Source: Cristatella mucedo
Lineage: Eukaryota; Bryozoa; Phylactolaemata; Cristatellidae
Reading direction: 5' to 3'
DNA length: 64,000 nucleotides
Assembly (NCBI GenBank): GCA_009760855.2
Contig: WPIO01000021.1
Span: 3,140,001 to 3,204,000, forward strand
Shown piece by piece: positions 39,303 to 64,000 of this stretch. Made by a program: the position numbers and the translations under genes. The notes below the pieces were generated by a model that saw nothing but the letters and a program-made list of their open reading frames with translations, did not search any database and was not told where the DNA came from. The first letter of the stretch is position 1; each line of letters starts with the position of its first letter.

Positions 39303-39826
39303 GCATATGCTTTGAAGTCTGGCTTTAATGGCGATGCTAAAGTTCTCAAGCTGACCCACAAGATCTGCCACGGCTTGGATCCTCTGTACCTAGCTGAACT
39401 GCTGCACCAGTTTCAGCCTCTTCGTGCCCTCAGGTCTGGTATGGAAAATAAATTAGCTGTTCCATTCCTCCGCTTAAAGACCGTTGGTGACAGAAGCTTT
39501 AGCTCTGCAGGTCCTAGACTGTGGAACTCACTTCCACAATTCTTATGCAACGACAACTACTCTACTGCTACCGACTATGGCTCATCCTTTCCAGCGATCC
39601 TGAGCTGCTACTTCAATGCTGCTCACTACCTCAACTGCTCTCCCGACTCTGCTATGCTTCCCACTTTCTTTTTGTTACATGATATGAAGTCTGTTGGCTA
39701 CCGAATGCATACAAAAAGCCGCTTGGGCTGTGAGTGCGCTATACAAAACTCTCCTGCGTAACCCCCACTTAGTCTTTATGGTTTGTGGAGTTACAAACGC
39801 AGATACATTACATTACATTATCTGGC
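39303..39826 (+). mobile_element. LINE-C 3' fragment, copy 3
   Basis: Open frame 39312-39761 reads LKLTHKICHGLDPLYLAELL, KTVGDRSFSSAGPRLWNSLP and SCYFNAAHYLN, an L2/CR1-type ORF2 C-terminus. It ends in GTGGAGTTACAAACGCAGAT and (TACAT)n. It sits in tandem, 40 bp after copy 2. Confidence 0.9.
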
Positions 39827-39891
39827 CTAGCTGATGCAACAAACAATGAAGCAATGGGCAAACAGCACACATTCACTTATCTGTAGCAGGC

Positions 39892-39896
<5 letters not shown>

Positions 39897-39946
<50 letters not shown>

Positions 39947-39971
39947 CACATAAACACACACACACACACAG
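39897..39971. repeat. (CA)n microsatellite
   Basis: (CA)n with small interruptions; it lies about 85 bp past the last MPV17-like exon. Confidence 0.97.
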
Positions 39972-40056
39972 AGCAACTCACACAAGCACGCACATGCACA
40001 CTTAAGGGCTTAAGGGCACAGCTGCAGAGAGCCAAAAGCGCTGCTAACTCAAGTAC

Positions 40057-54971
<14,915 letters not shown>

Positions 54972-55022
54972 CTCGGACTGGCTCTGACTTGCACTGATAG
55001 AGCAACAAGACTTGTGCACTCC

Positions 55023-55947
55023 CTACAAATGAAGTAGTTTTGGAAGCTAGCCAACTGTCGGTTGAAGCGGCTAAAACATATAGCCATTGAACAAAATAAC
55101 AAGTCACGACAGAGAGAATGAGGTGCCACTGCGGCGTTGTTAAGGGTCTGCCGTATACGCGTGTTGAGGTTGGGAGCTCCTGCCTAATCACAAACACAGA
55201 CGTTCAAGATTTGGAAGCATGCTAAGCGCAGGCCAACGGTTGGTGAGATACACAGCAATACAAACTACAAACATGCCAGTCATTAAGCCTGTCACACGCA
55301 CGGCTGGAAACAGTGCAAGAAAGCGCCTAACCGAGGCCGAGTGAGTAGAGCACACGGCGACTTACTCTTCACAAAAAATTCTCGAGCACAGACATCAACA
55401 GGTAGCACCACAAACCTGTCGAGCTTGTTTAGAGTGTGAATAGCTACCGCAATACCTATGCTGCTATTACCGTTGGAGGCAGGCGATAAGCTGATCGCCT
55501 TTTGCTACACCAGCAATTTTTTCATGTTTGCTTGTTTGGCTCTTTTCAATTTTCATGCTAGATTTTTTACTACTTCCTTTAATCTCCTGTCAGGCTCCTT
55601 GTGCTCAGTCCGGTTGACCGGAAGTCGCACCAAACTAGTAAAAAGCCATGTCCTATCACACTTTGATGGGTCATGCCAAGCCCGTTTCCGATGTTAGAAT
55701 TTCTTAGCATCAACCGCCAATAGAGCCCAAAATCAGAATCGGAAAAGGTCGGGTATAAATCCTACCTGGATGATGTGAGGCCCGCCAGGTAAGAAATTTC
55801 TTATTGCCGATAACCCAGCAAAGTAAGCGAAAGGAGACGTCAGTCACTGACATAAAGGAGAGTGCCTTTGCACAATCCAAGCCGGTGATGAGTTCAGCAG
55901 CAATGCCCCTTATGTTGCGTTTGGGCGATATCCGTGGCTGAAGGCGC

Positions 55948-55948
<1 letters not shown>
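55023..55948. other. upstream of the MPV17-like gene
   Basis: Should contain its promoter or a 5' UTR exon; nothing assignable. Confidence 0.3.
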
Positions 55949-55949
<1 letters not shown>

Positions 55950-56044
<95 letters not shown>

Positions 56045-56202
56045 TGTGTGAGTGAGTGAGTGAGTGAGTGAGTGAGTGAGTGAGTGAGTGAGTGAGTGAG
56101 TGAGTGAGTGAGTGAGTGAGTGAGTGAGTGTGAGTGAGTGAGTGAGTGAGTGAGTGAGTGAGTGAGTGAGTGAGTGAGAGAGTGAGAGAGAGAGAGAGAG
56201 CA
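55950..56202. repeat. (GA)n(GT)n(GAGT)n compound microsatellite
   Basis: (GA)n 55955-56013, (GT)n 56014-56041, (GAGT)n 56042-56178 with one GTGA phase slip near 56130, then (GA)n. Confidence 0.97.
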
Positions 56203-57989
56203 AGTCGTTTGGTCTGATTCGTAGAGCAATCAAATTGTATCCTACGATGCATTGCCGGAGCCAGTAATCTCGTTGCAGCCGCTGGTATTTTAACCTTTTC
56301 ACTCCATAGCTTACCACTTTCAGCATACAAAATTCGATCATTTACAAATCTATGCTATACAGCATAGCACATCCGATTGTAAACACGCTGGATATCTAAC
56401 AATTGAAAATCCTTAGTAAACGCCCGCGGCTGAGAACACCTACCACTAGGGCACGACTCTGAACTGGCAACGGTGAAACTGAAGGAAATCAGGTTATAGA
56501 GCAAAGTCGGTAGTTAGAAAGGGGCCAGTCATACGTGGCGGGGCGCGCCATTGGCATCCGAACTGTCCGAGAAAAACGCAAGGTATCTCGTGACAAGGTG
56601 TCTCGTACAAAGCAGTTTGATTTATTCAAAAAAATATCGCACATTCACTCACATCTCGGGCAAACAAACAAAAGGAGGCACGAAAAAGAATCTTACTTAC
56701 GAGACTTCGGACATAATTCGAATGCTACGAAGGCCTCAAATTGCCAATGCCCAGAAGGCAGCCGGCGAATTGCAGTCAAACCTCAAACCACGCGCTACCC
56801 AGCTGATTGCCCCATAGATATACACAGGCTATGACGCTCGAATAAATGAGGAAGTGGATCCGCTGACACGATCATGGCTACTGGTGGCTCCAGCGTCGAA
56901 GCACAGCGATGTCGTGTATACCGCAGTCAACATAATGTAAAATGTTTGTGTTCGAACTTTAGAAGCAGCTTTTTGAGCGGTATCAGCAAGGCAGTGGGGC
57001 GGGGGATTGGAGTTTGGGTAGCGGAATTTGCCGCCGCGTAAGTTTGCCGCTGAAACGGCGGCTTACTAAATCAGCCAGATTCTGTGTAATATTCATTATT
57101 CACAGTTCCTGAATTAGAGTGGCTAGAAACAAATTATGCGATATTCTATGGAAAAGACTTCATAAAGCAGAAGCCTTGTATTAGACGAGGCCTCTGCAGA
57201 AATATATTTATGGGACAATAAATTAGATTGTATTTGGTGCCCTAACAATATCAATATTTTATATTGTCCGGATGAAAAAATATTATTATTAATGCGATAC
57301 TTACAAGAAAATTTAGTTTTTAATTCTTTAGTTTTGATAGTGTTAAGACCACGCAAACCATACTAGTTCGGGTCGCAGCACAACAAGTGCAATGTGCAAA
57401 GACCTGAAGCTAGCAAAACGCTGACGATAGCGGACCCAATAATACACATTCAGATTCTTCGGAGCCAGGATCAGCCATGGCGGTCTTGTGCTATCGGGTG
57501 ACCTCCTGCGTACGCTAATGCACTGCCTGCCGTATAGTCAAACCAATAGTTTGCTGTTCGCGACTGCTCGAACAAACTTAACAAGTCGACAAGTCATAAT
57601 TCAGACAATAGTCACTCTCGTACATAACTATACCTAATGCTGCTCATAGTCCTTTGCTTATCGTGGTTATTTTATATGCGGGTCAGTTCTAATTTAGCAG
57701 GAAACCGCACAGTTCGCAATCGAGACTCCGCCGTCAAGCTCGTAATCGATTATCTCGGGCCATTACAACAGCACTTGAGTCCTGAGTCTGACCGCTTTGT
57801 GTTTATCACGGACTGCGTAAGTCCTTTCAACACGTTTGGTAGACACAATTAAATAATTTTTCTTCCAGAATCAAAATTCCGATGACTTCTCTTGGTTCTC
57901 CGGACCGTCTCACTGTTCCTCAGTCCAATCAATCCATTTTCTTTTGCAATGGTCCAAAGGATATAGTGTCTAACTCTAGAAATGCAGCT
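56203..57989. other. no gene recognised; one dispersed repeat
   Basis: 57048-57130 resembles 62573-62660 (see findings). Open frames at 56535-56834 lack domains. Confidence 0.35.
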
Positions 57990-58480
57990 GAAATTTGAAG
58001 CGAAAGTGTTACTGCGTTGAGAATGCCTACAAAAACTTGTTGGCGCACATAAAAGCAGAACACCCAAACAATCTGGACGTTTCCAACTCCCATGGTGCTG
58101 AAAGCATTTCATCAACGGGCAGTGCTGGAACCAACTCGGTGACTGGTCAGTCGACTCTGGACCATACGATCGACTCAAAGTCTATCGTAATCTACGAATG
58201 GTTGATTGTATTGTTATAGACTAGCACGAACTAATATTATGTGATAAAGAACGCGCGAGAGCGAAGAACAGCATAAAAAATATTTCCGCAAAGGCGTTGG
58301 AAAATTGTATGCTTCGATTGGTCACGGGAGCGTAAAAATGTCAACTTTTGCAAATGCATCGTCGCAATATGCCCTCTCGTTTGACGGCTGGTCCGAAGAT
58401 TCGACCCACTTTATTGGCAAACTCCTTGCCTCCAAGCAATTTCGATGCGTACTTTTAGCAGTCAGTTTTTTAACTTGTGT
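57990..58480 (+). pseudogene. hAT transposase remnant with BED-like finger
   Basis: Near 57990-58070 a frame reads KCYCVENAYKNLLAHIKAEH, BED-finger-like. Near 58320-58470 another reads SSQYALSFDGWSEDSTHFIG then LLAVSF, matching the 'FDGWT..STHYVG.FA......LLA' block of hAT transposases. Frames are interrupted and the element is cut by (TA)n and the TIR element at 58638. Confidence 0.7.
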
Positions 58481-58561
58481 TCACGATACATATACATATA
58501 TACATTTATTTATATATATATATATAATAAATATATATATATATCATTATTGTAACTTGTA

Positions 58562-58565
58562 TTCA

Positions 58566-58604
<39 letters not shown>
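58562..58604. repeat. (TA)n microsatellite
   Basis: Short pure (TA)n just before the 58638 element. Confidence 0.9.
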
Positions 58605-58609
<5 letters not shown>

Positions 58610-58637
58610 CATTCGGTTAAATGCTAGGTACATATAT

Positions 58638-59458
58638 GAGCCCAATGGCGGTAACCCGGGTTACGGAATTTCCGCAAGTATAATTGCAGTTAATTATTTA
58701 TTTTGCGGATAGCTGCTCTAAAAATAGAGCATTTTGAAGTCGAAAACGCCGCTGACCTGATTCAGGAGCAGCACCATTAGAATCATATTGAGGCAATCTG
58801 AATAACTATGTGCCCAAGAGCTCAATGAAAGAATGCACGCTATGGTTGGCTATAGTGACGATATAAAAGATGTTAGCAATGATGTTCTCAACAACGCAAT
58901 GGAACTGGTGTGCAAGCCTTGGAAACATTTCCAGGGAATTTCATTGCCACCCGCTGGTCTGAAAAGATTATGTAGGAGGTCCGGAATCACGGAGCCAGTG
59001 CTCGCCTAGGTAGTAACGCTGATAGTGAAGACGAAGACCCTGACGATATTGGCGCGCCGTTGGCGCCGGCATCCGATATGGCGCAGACTCGTGGCAGAAA
59101 AAGGAGAGCATTAGCGCAGAAGGCTGCTCCTGGCGTGCAGATACGCTCTGAGGGGTGCCCGAAGAAGGCACCGGCGGTTGTCCCAAAGCAGCCATCAATC
59201 TTAAGCTATTTCTCGAAAAATAGGCTCAATTTTCATGATGGAGCCTTGGATCATTGCCCTGCATCTGTTCAGCCGCTGCGCACTTTCGCTAAAAAAATCC
59301 TCATTTTTTAAATCGCTGTCATTCTGCTGACGAATAAAACTCGACGAGCCCGACGTATGTAGCCTATTTGCATATAGTGTGGACCAATGTTCAGGTAGTT
59401 ATCGAAGTCCGCGCGCACCCGGGTTACCATGGTGAGCCGGGTTACCGCCATCGGGCTC
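58638..59458. mobile_element. 821-bp DNA transposon copy with terminal inverted repeats
   Basis: 58638-58659 and 59437-59458 are inverted copies over 22 bp with one mismatch; each end starts GAGCCC and carries GGCGGTAACCCGG. ACATATAT flanks both ends (58630-58637 and 59459-59466), an 8-bp target duplication as in hAT, though the flanks are TA-rich. The inside has broken frames such as KQPSILSYFSKNRLNF (about 59186-59233) and no complete transposase. Confidence 0.75.
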
Positions 59459-59459
59459 A

Positions 59460-59582
59460 CATATATATATAAATATATATAAATATATCTAAATATATAT
59501 ATAAATATATATAAATATATATAAATATATTTTATATATATAAATATATATAGATATATATATAATATATATATATATATAT
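59460..59582. repeat. AT-rich (TATAAA)n-like repeat
   Basis: ATATATATAAATATATATAAATA type tandem sequence. Confidence 0.93.
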
Positions 59583-59669
59583 TGACTTGGATAGTGCCTA
59601 CCTGCCAAAATAATAACTATAAGGGCAAAACTGTAATAATAGAAGGTCAACCTATAACAAAAACAATAA

Positions 59670-59770
59670 TAATGAATCGTATGTATAGGACCTTGAGAGA
59701 ACTAAATCTCAAGGCAGGCGCTGTAAAACTTGCTGCAAGAGAAGCAATAGCCAAAGAAAGTTTGATTATG
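59670..59770 (-). mobile_element. possible LINE-A/SINE-B 3' tail
   Basis: GAGAGAACTAAATCTCAAGG, CAGGCGCTGTAAAACTTGCT and GCAAGAGAAGCAAT resemble the antisense LINE-A end. Confidence 0.5.
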
Positions 59771-60739
59771 TGCGTAGTATCGTAACAGGGACTAAAGGGG
59801 TTGGCTATTTACAGCTCGAGCTCCGCTGCTTTTGTTAAGCCGCCCTCTTGCCGCGTGGCTGTCGCTGGGCTACCACCAGACGAATGACCGTACGATGTAC
59901 GTCTTCATAACAAAATCGCATTCGCTAACAGTAACGGGGTAACTAAGCAAATACTACTGGGGCACCCCTAAGTACACCAGGGCTACGGGGGGGAACGGAA
60001 AAACAGCAATGCAAGCGTTCACAGGCGTGAAATGGGAGGCCCTCGGCCTGACGCAATCTTCGGCGGCGACCGCTGCTGTCCAAATTCCGGTCACGATTGT
60101 CAGACGTTCAAGTGACTTCATTACGTAGACTCGCACAAACTCGTAGCACGTCTCAGCTCGCCGACGGCTATCGCAGGGGGCGGGGCGAGGTCCTGTGGAC
60201 GGCGCACTACGTGGGAGCGCGGATTACAAAGGCATTAACAGCGGGCACTTATTTCAAGGGCCCATACAGCCAGTTTGTGTCTCGCGGTCTCTGCAACTGG
60301 CCGCAGTGTCCGGGAGCTCCAGTCGTCCATCCTTCGCGTTGCCAGCACTTGGCGACGGGACACTCAGCAACAGCGTCCACGCGTTGACCACCCGAGCTTT
60401 CTCTAACTAGGAGACATCGCCCATCCCGGCCCCCGAGTCAAAAGGCAGGCTCCAGTGCATGCCGTTGAGTATTACAGCCACCACCACCACCACCCCCCTA
60501 CCCCGGCTAACGACCCCTTACTTGGGTACAATATCGTGCTTAGAGGATCGAGCAAACAGATGCAAAGGCAAGCACGAAGACTCTCCTGGCCACCGACGAG
60601 TTAGATAGACCTCTGGCATGAAGCAGGCACCGACTCATTCGCGCAGCAAGTGCAAAGCACGCTAGAACAAGAAGGGCAAGTTCGCTGAGCTGCAGGGACA
60701 GCGAACGTGGCGGAGCGTACGGCTAGAGTACAGCCGAGG
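59771..60739. other. no gene recognised
   Basis: Contains (CCA)n at 60478-60496. Nothing else recognised. Confidence 0.35.
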
Positions 60740-61200
60740 CTTTAATGAGGCAAAATTCAATGCAGGTGGTTATTGAAGCCTGTAGTGAGTTCCAGACTGT
60801 CGGTGCATCGGAACTTTAGGTCCGATCGCCAAAAGCTTTCAATTTAGTCGCGGGGCATGGCTGGACGATTGGAAGCGGAGGCGAGAGGGAGACTGGGAGA
60901 GCAAACCGGGGGGGGGGGGGAAGAGCGAGGAGGTCGGCTGGTGCGAGCGAGCGAAGCGACCGGTCTGGCCAGAGAGAGAGGATCTTGAAGTCGATTAGAT
61001 GCCCAATTGGTAGTCCCGGTTGCTCGGAAAGCATGAGTTGGTGTCGTGTGACAGACCAAACGAGCTACTGAGCTGTGCGCCGGCTGCAGACGATTAAGTG
61101 CACAGGCCAGGAGTCCCGAATGAGTGAAGGGAATTGCAGTAATCTAGACGCAATGTCACAAACGCGTGCACTTCGTGTAACCTCGACCTTTGCTCATTCT
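60740..61200 (-). mobile_element. LINE-B fragment
   Basis: Minus frames read IGHLIDFKILSLWPDRSLRS, LAPADLLALPPP and TKLKAFGDRT, then APTVWNSLQASITTCIEF in another frame. G-run at 60908-60920. Confidence 0.75.
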
Positions 61201-61446
61201 GGGTACACCCTTCTGTGAGAGCGCCCAATGATGGATCCCCAGCAAAAGATTGCATCGCTTTATGTGAGCGCTCGAGTGGGAAATGTGGATCCGTTCCAGT
61301 AAATTCAACAGCAGCACGTTCGCACACTTTGACCTCTAACTCTTTTCAAGGTTATATTAAGCAGTGCAGTTGCCCATGTATTTCGCGGATTACGAATTGG
61401 CATTTGCTTGACGCTAGGAAAACTCAGCCGCAGCTAGATCGCCACA

Positions 61447-62392
61447 CGATAATAATAATAATAATAATAATTCACTTGATAAAGCGCCCTCAGAGAACTT
61501 AATCTCTCTCTAGGCGCTTTACATTTACTGTAAAGTGAAATGCAATTGAATGGTAAGTAAAATCATGCTTGAAAAACAAACGAAATGAATAATATGGTTA
61601 GGGGTGACATGCACTGGGTCAGCATGCAAATGTGGTTAGTGGCAGCATGCACAGTGGCAGCACGCATAAGCACATCAAGGACGAATCGCAGGGACCCACT
61701 AAATGCTGTCCTAAATAGGTGTGTTTTTAGGTTCCTTTTAAATGTAGTCAGGTCAGGGGATGTTCTGACGCAGGTCGGGAGGGAGTTCCAGGCTTTGGGA
61801 GCATATGAACTAAATGCACGGTCTCCAAAGGATTTGAGGTTTGTATGAGATATTTCTAGACTGTTGGATTCCGAAAAGCGGGTGGTACGATGCTTGACCT
61901 GATGGGGTAGTATATCTGAAAGATAGGCTGGAGCCACAGAATGAAGGGACCTAAAAGTGAGCGACAAAACCTTGAAGTCAATCCGTTGCTTGACTGGTAG
62001 CCAGTGCAGGTCGGCGAGAAGTGGAGTAATGTGGCAACTGCGACGCTCACGACAGACAAGCCTAGCTGCAGAGTTTTGCACCAGCTGCAATCGCCTGATC
62101 GCATATGCTGGTAGGCCAGTAAGCAGGGAGTTGCAGAAGTCGAGACGGGATGTCACGAATGCATGGACCAACTTAGACGTGGTATCTTTATCTAAACAAG
62201 CCCGGTTTTTAGCAATGTTATGAAGCTGAAAATAGGCGGATTTGACTGTGGAGCTGATATGGTCGTCTAACGAGAGGTCGCTTTGGAATATGACACCTAG
62301 ATTTCGAGCTGATTCAACTGGAGATATGCTGGCAGAGCCAATTTTGAGCGTCAGCCTTTCCAATCTCTGGATCACACTGGGTTTGCCCATAA
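61447..62392 (-). mobile_element. LINE-A, young copy, longest of the truncated set
   Basis: (TAA)n at 61449-61469 and an uninterrupted minus frame 62390-61563 (275 codons). It covers the end of the RT domain ([33 protein letters not shown]) and the C-terminal region. Its 5' end abuts another LINE-A tail at 62393. Confidence 0.93.
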
Positions 62393-62460
62393 TAATGCAT
62401 TTGATATAGCACCCTCAGATAATTCAATCTCTTTCTAGGAACTTTACATTTGCTGCATAC
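62393..62460 (-). mobile_element. LINE-A 3' tail
   Basis: TGCATTTGATATAGCACCCT, CAGATAATTCAATCTCTTTC and ACTTTACATTTGCTGC. Confidence 0.8.
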
Positions 62461-62885
62461 TATTGTAGCTTCTTCGGTCACCGGACTGGTTTCTTAAATG
62501 TCTTTTCTTCTCTCCCGTAGATAAAGATGATAAGTCGCTGTTAGACACCCCTGACCCCGTCTCTTTTAGTTGTGAAACAGCGGTTTGCTAGATCAGCCAG
62601 ATTATGGCTGCATAAATATTTTATATTCGGGTTTCCTAAATTATGATGGCTTGGTACCCGTTTTATTGATAATTCCTAGCTCGGCAGCTTAAAAGCCGAT
62701 GCCACATAATAGGCAGTCAGTTGTGCTTTAGCAGTTTCGCTAAGCTGTGCTTTAGACTTTAAGCCGTGTGAGAGCTGCTGTAAGAAATTGCTGCCAATGG
62801 AGCCTGTACCGTTCCTCACTCCGTCACTGTCAAACGGGCTCGTCTGTGCTACGGACATTGACTTGTATTGTACTTGTACTTGTAT
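62461..62885. other. no gene; dispersed repeat copy
   Basis: 62573-62660 is related to 57048-57130. TTGTACTTGTA repeats near 62868-62892. Confidence 0.4.
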
Positions 62886-63485
62886 TGTACTTTTAAGGCA
62901 TCACATGGACCCACTAAACACTGTAATAAATAGATGCGTTTAAAGCTTCTCTTTAAATTTCGTCAAGTCAGGGGATGTCGTGACGTCACCCGGAAGTGCG
63001 TTCCAAGCTTTGGGAGTACACCAAATAAAGGCACGGACTCCAAAGGATTTTAGGTTCGTATGAGGTATGAGGTATGATTTTAGGTTCGTATGAGGCTAAA
63101 CGATTAGATTCAGAAAAGCGGCTGGTACGATGCTTTGCCCTGAGAGGAGTAGATATGATAGGTAGGCTGGAGCCAAAGAATGAAGGGACATTAAAGTGAG
63201 AGACAGAACCTTGAAGTCGATGCGCTGCTTGACTGGGAGCCAGTGCAGGCTATCCATGTGCGGATGTCATCAATACATGCAGCAAGAGAGGTAAGAGAAT
63301 TAGACGTTTTGGAGGGCTGGGAGGGATCAAAGCCAAGGTACAACTGAGTGTCATCTGCATAGAAGTGAAAGCCTAGGTTGTGCCTGGCAATTACATCGAC
63401 AAAAGGGATAGCATACACTGTGAAAAAATACGGACAACAGCACAGAGCACCGAGCCAAGCACCGAGTCCTGAGATATCCCATAGA
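62886..63485 (-). mobile_element. LINE-A copy, internally deleted
   Basis: Antisense C-terminal block to 63247, then a jump to the RT end at 63248-63480 reading HNLGFHFYADDTQLYLGFDP (motif C intact). A 20-bp segment GATTTTAGGTTCGTATGAGG is duplicated at about 63046 and 63075. Confidence 0.85.
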
Positions 63486-64000
63486 AGCCTCGATATCTCG
63501 TTTGTACTAGCTTAATGGCTGGTACAGGATAGCCTTCAATGCAGCCGGTGGCCAAGACCACCTGGGGAACTCATTCGTCAATACATTACACAAATTGTCT
63601 TGGATAGCCAATAGACTCCAAGTTAGCTCCCATCGGAGCCTTGGCAACACACGTTCGAAAGGAATATCTTAGAGCTTGGAACTCAGACTACCCTAGCAGC
63701 CACAATCACATGTGGCTAAACTTCGACTGACCTTGCTTACCTTGCCAGCTATCAGTGCTCTCCAGCTCTCCTCGCTGGCTGCTAAGCCTTTGGCACTCGC
63801 ATCCGCGGCCGTTCTCTCCCACTACAGCTATGTCTATTTCTCTACAGCTGCGGCGACAGAAAGAAATCATGCACTAGGCACCGCACCGACGCACCCGCGA
63901 GAGATGCATCTGCGGTGCCCCTCCCCCAGCAGCAGTAGCGTATGCCGCATACGATGCTGACCGTCGACAGGAGCTGCCAGACGAGAAGCTGCACCGGAAG
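63486..64000. other. no gene recognised
   Basis: End of window; nothing recognised. Confidence 0.35.

Overview
The window is animal (metazoan) nuclear DNA. It has introns with GT-AG borders, tRNA-derived SINEs, many 5'-truncated L2/CR1-type LINE copies, hAT DNA transposon remains, an LTR-retrotransposon end, and a very heavy load of simple repeats. The best-supported gene is a nicotinic acetylcholine receptor subunit with a Pro-Ala pore motif, known from molluscs and schistosomes. A spiralian (mollusc or flatworm type) is therefore a reasonable guess, but the sequence alone does not fix the phylum.

Layout. 1-2600: a 12-bp GATTAT-type minisatellite split by a LINE. 2600-12500: mostly unresolved, GC-rich DNA with LINE scraps, (GGA)n, (CT)n and (GA)n tracts and a broken hAT transposase (minus strand, 9239-9960). 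12535-25435 (+): a complete seven-exon gene for an alpha-type, alpha9-like Cys-loop receptor subunit. Its exons join in frame to 536 residues. Its introns hold SINEs, LINE pieces and long GA, CT and 10-bp repeat tracts. 26500-36650: SINEs, a GC-rich degraded stretch, a (TA)n tract, nested LINEs and a short LTR end. 37860-54971: a second host gene on the minus strand, an MPV17/PMP22-family protein (MPV17-like), with three exons recognised over 15 kb and the introns filled with LINE and SINE copies. 55000-64000: repeats, a broken hAT region containing an 821-bp element with terminal inverted repeats, and more LINE copies.

The two host genes are unrelated in function. The receptor subunit would sit in the plasma membrane and bind acetylcholine. 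Its M1-M2 linker reads Pro-Ala instead of Gly-Glu, which predicts a chloride rather than cation pore. The MPV17-like protein would be a small mitochondrial or peroxisomal membrane protein. Most of the rest is transposon history: one LINE family (called A here) with several near-intact C-terminal ORFs, a SINE family (B) whose tail copies the LINE-A tail, a second SINE family (A), and two further LINE families (B and C).

All exon borders were read by eye from frame, splice signals and family resemblance. No alignment or database search was run.
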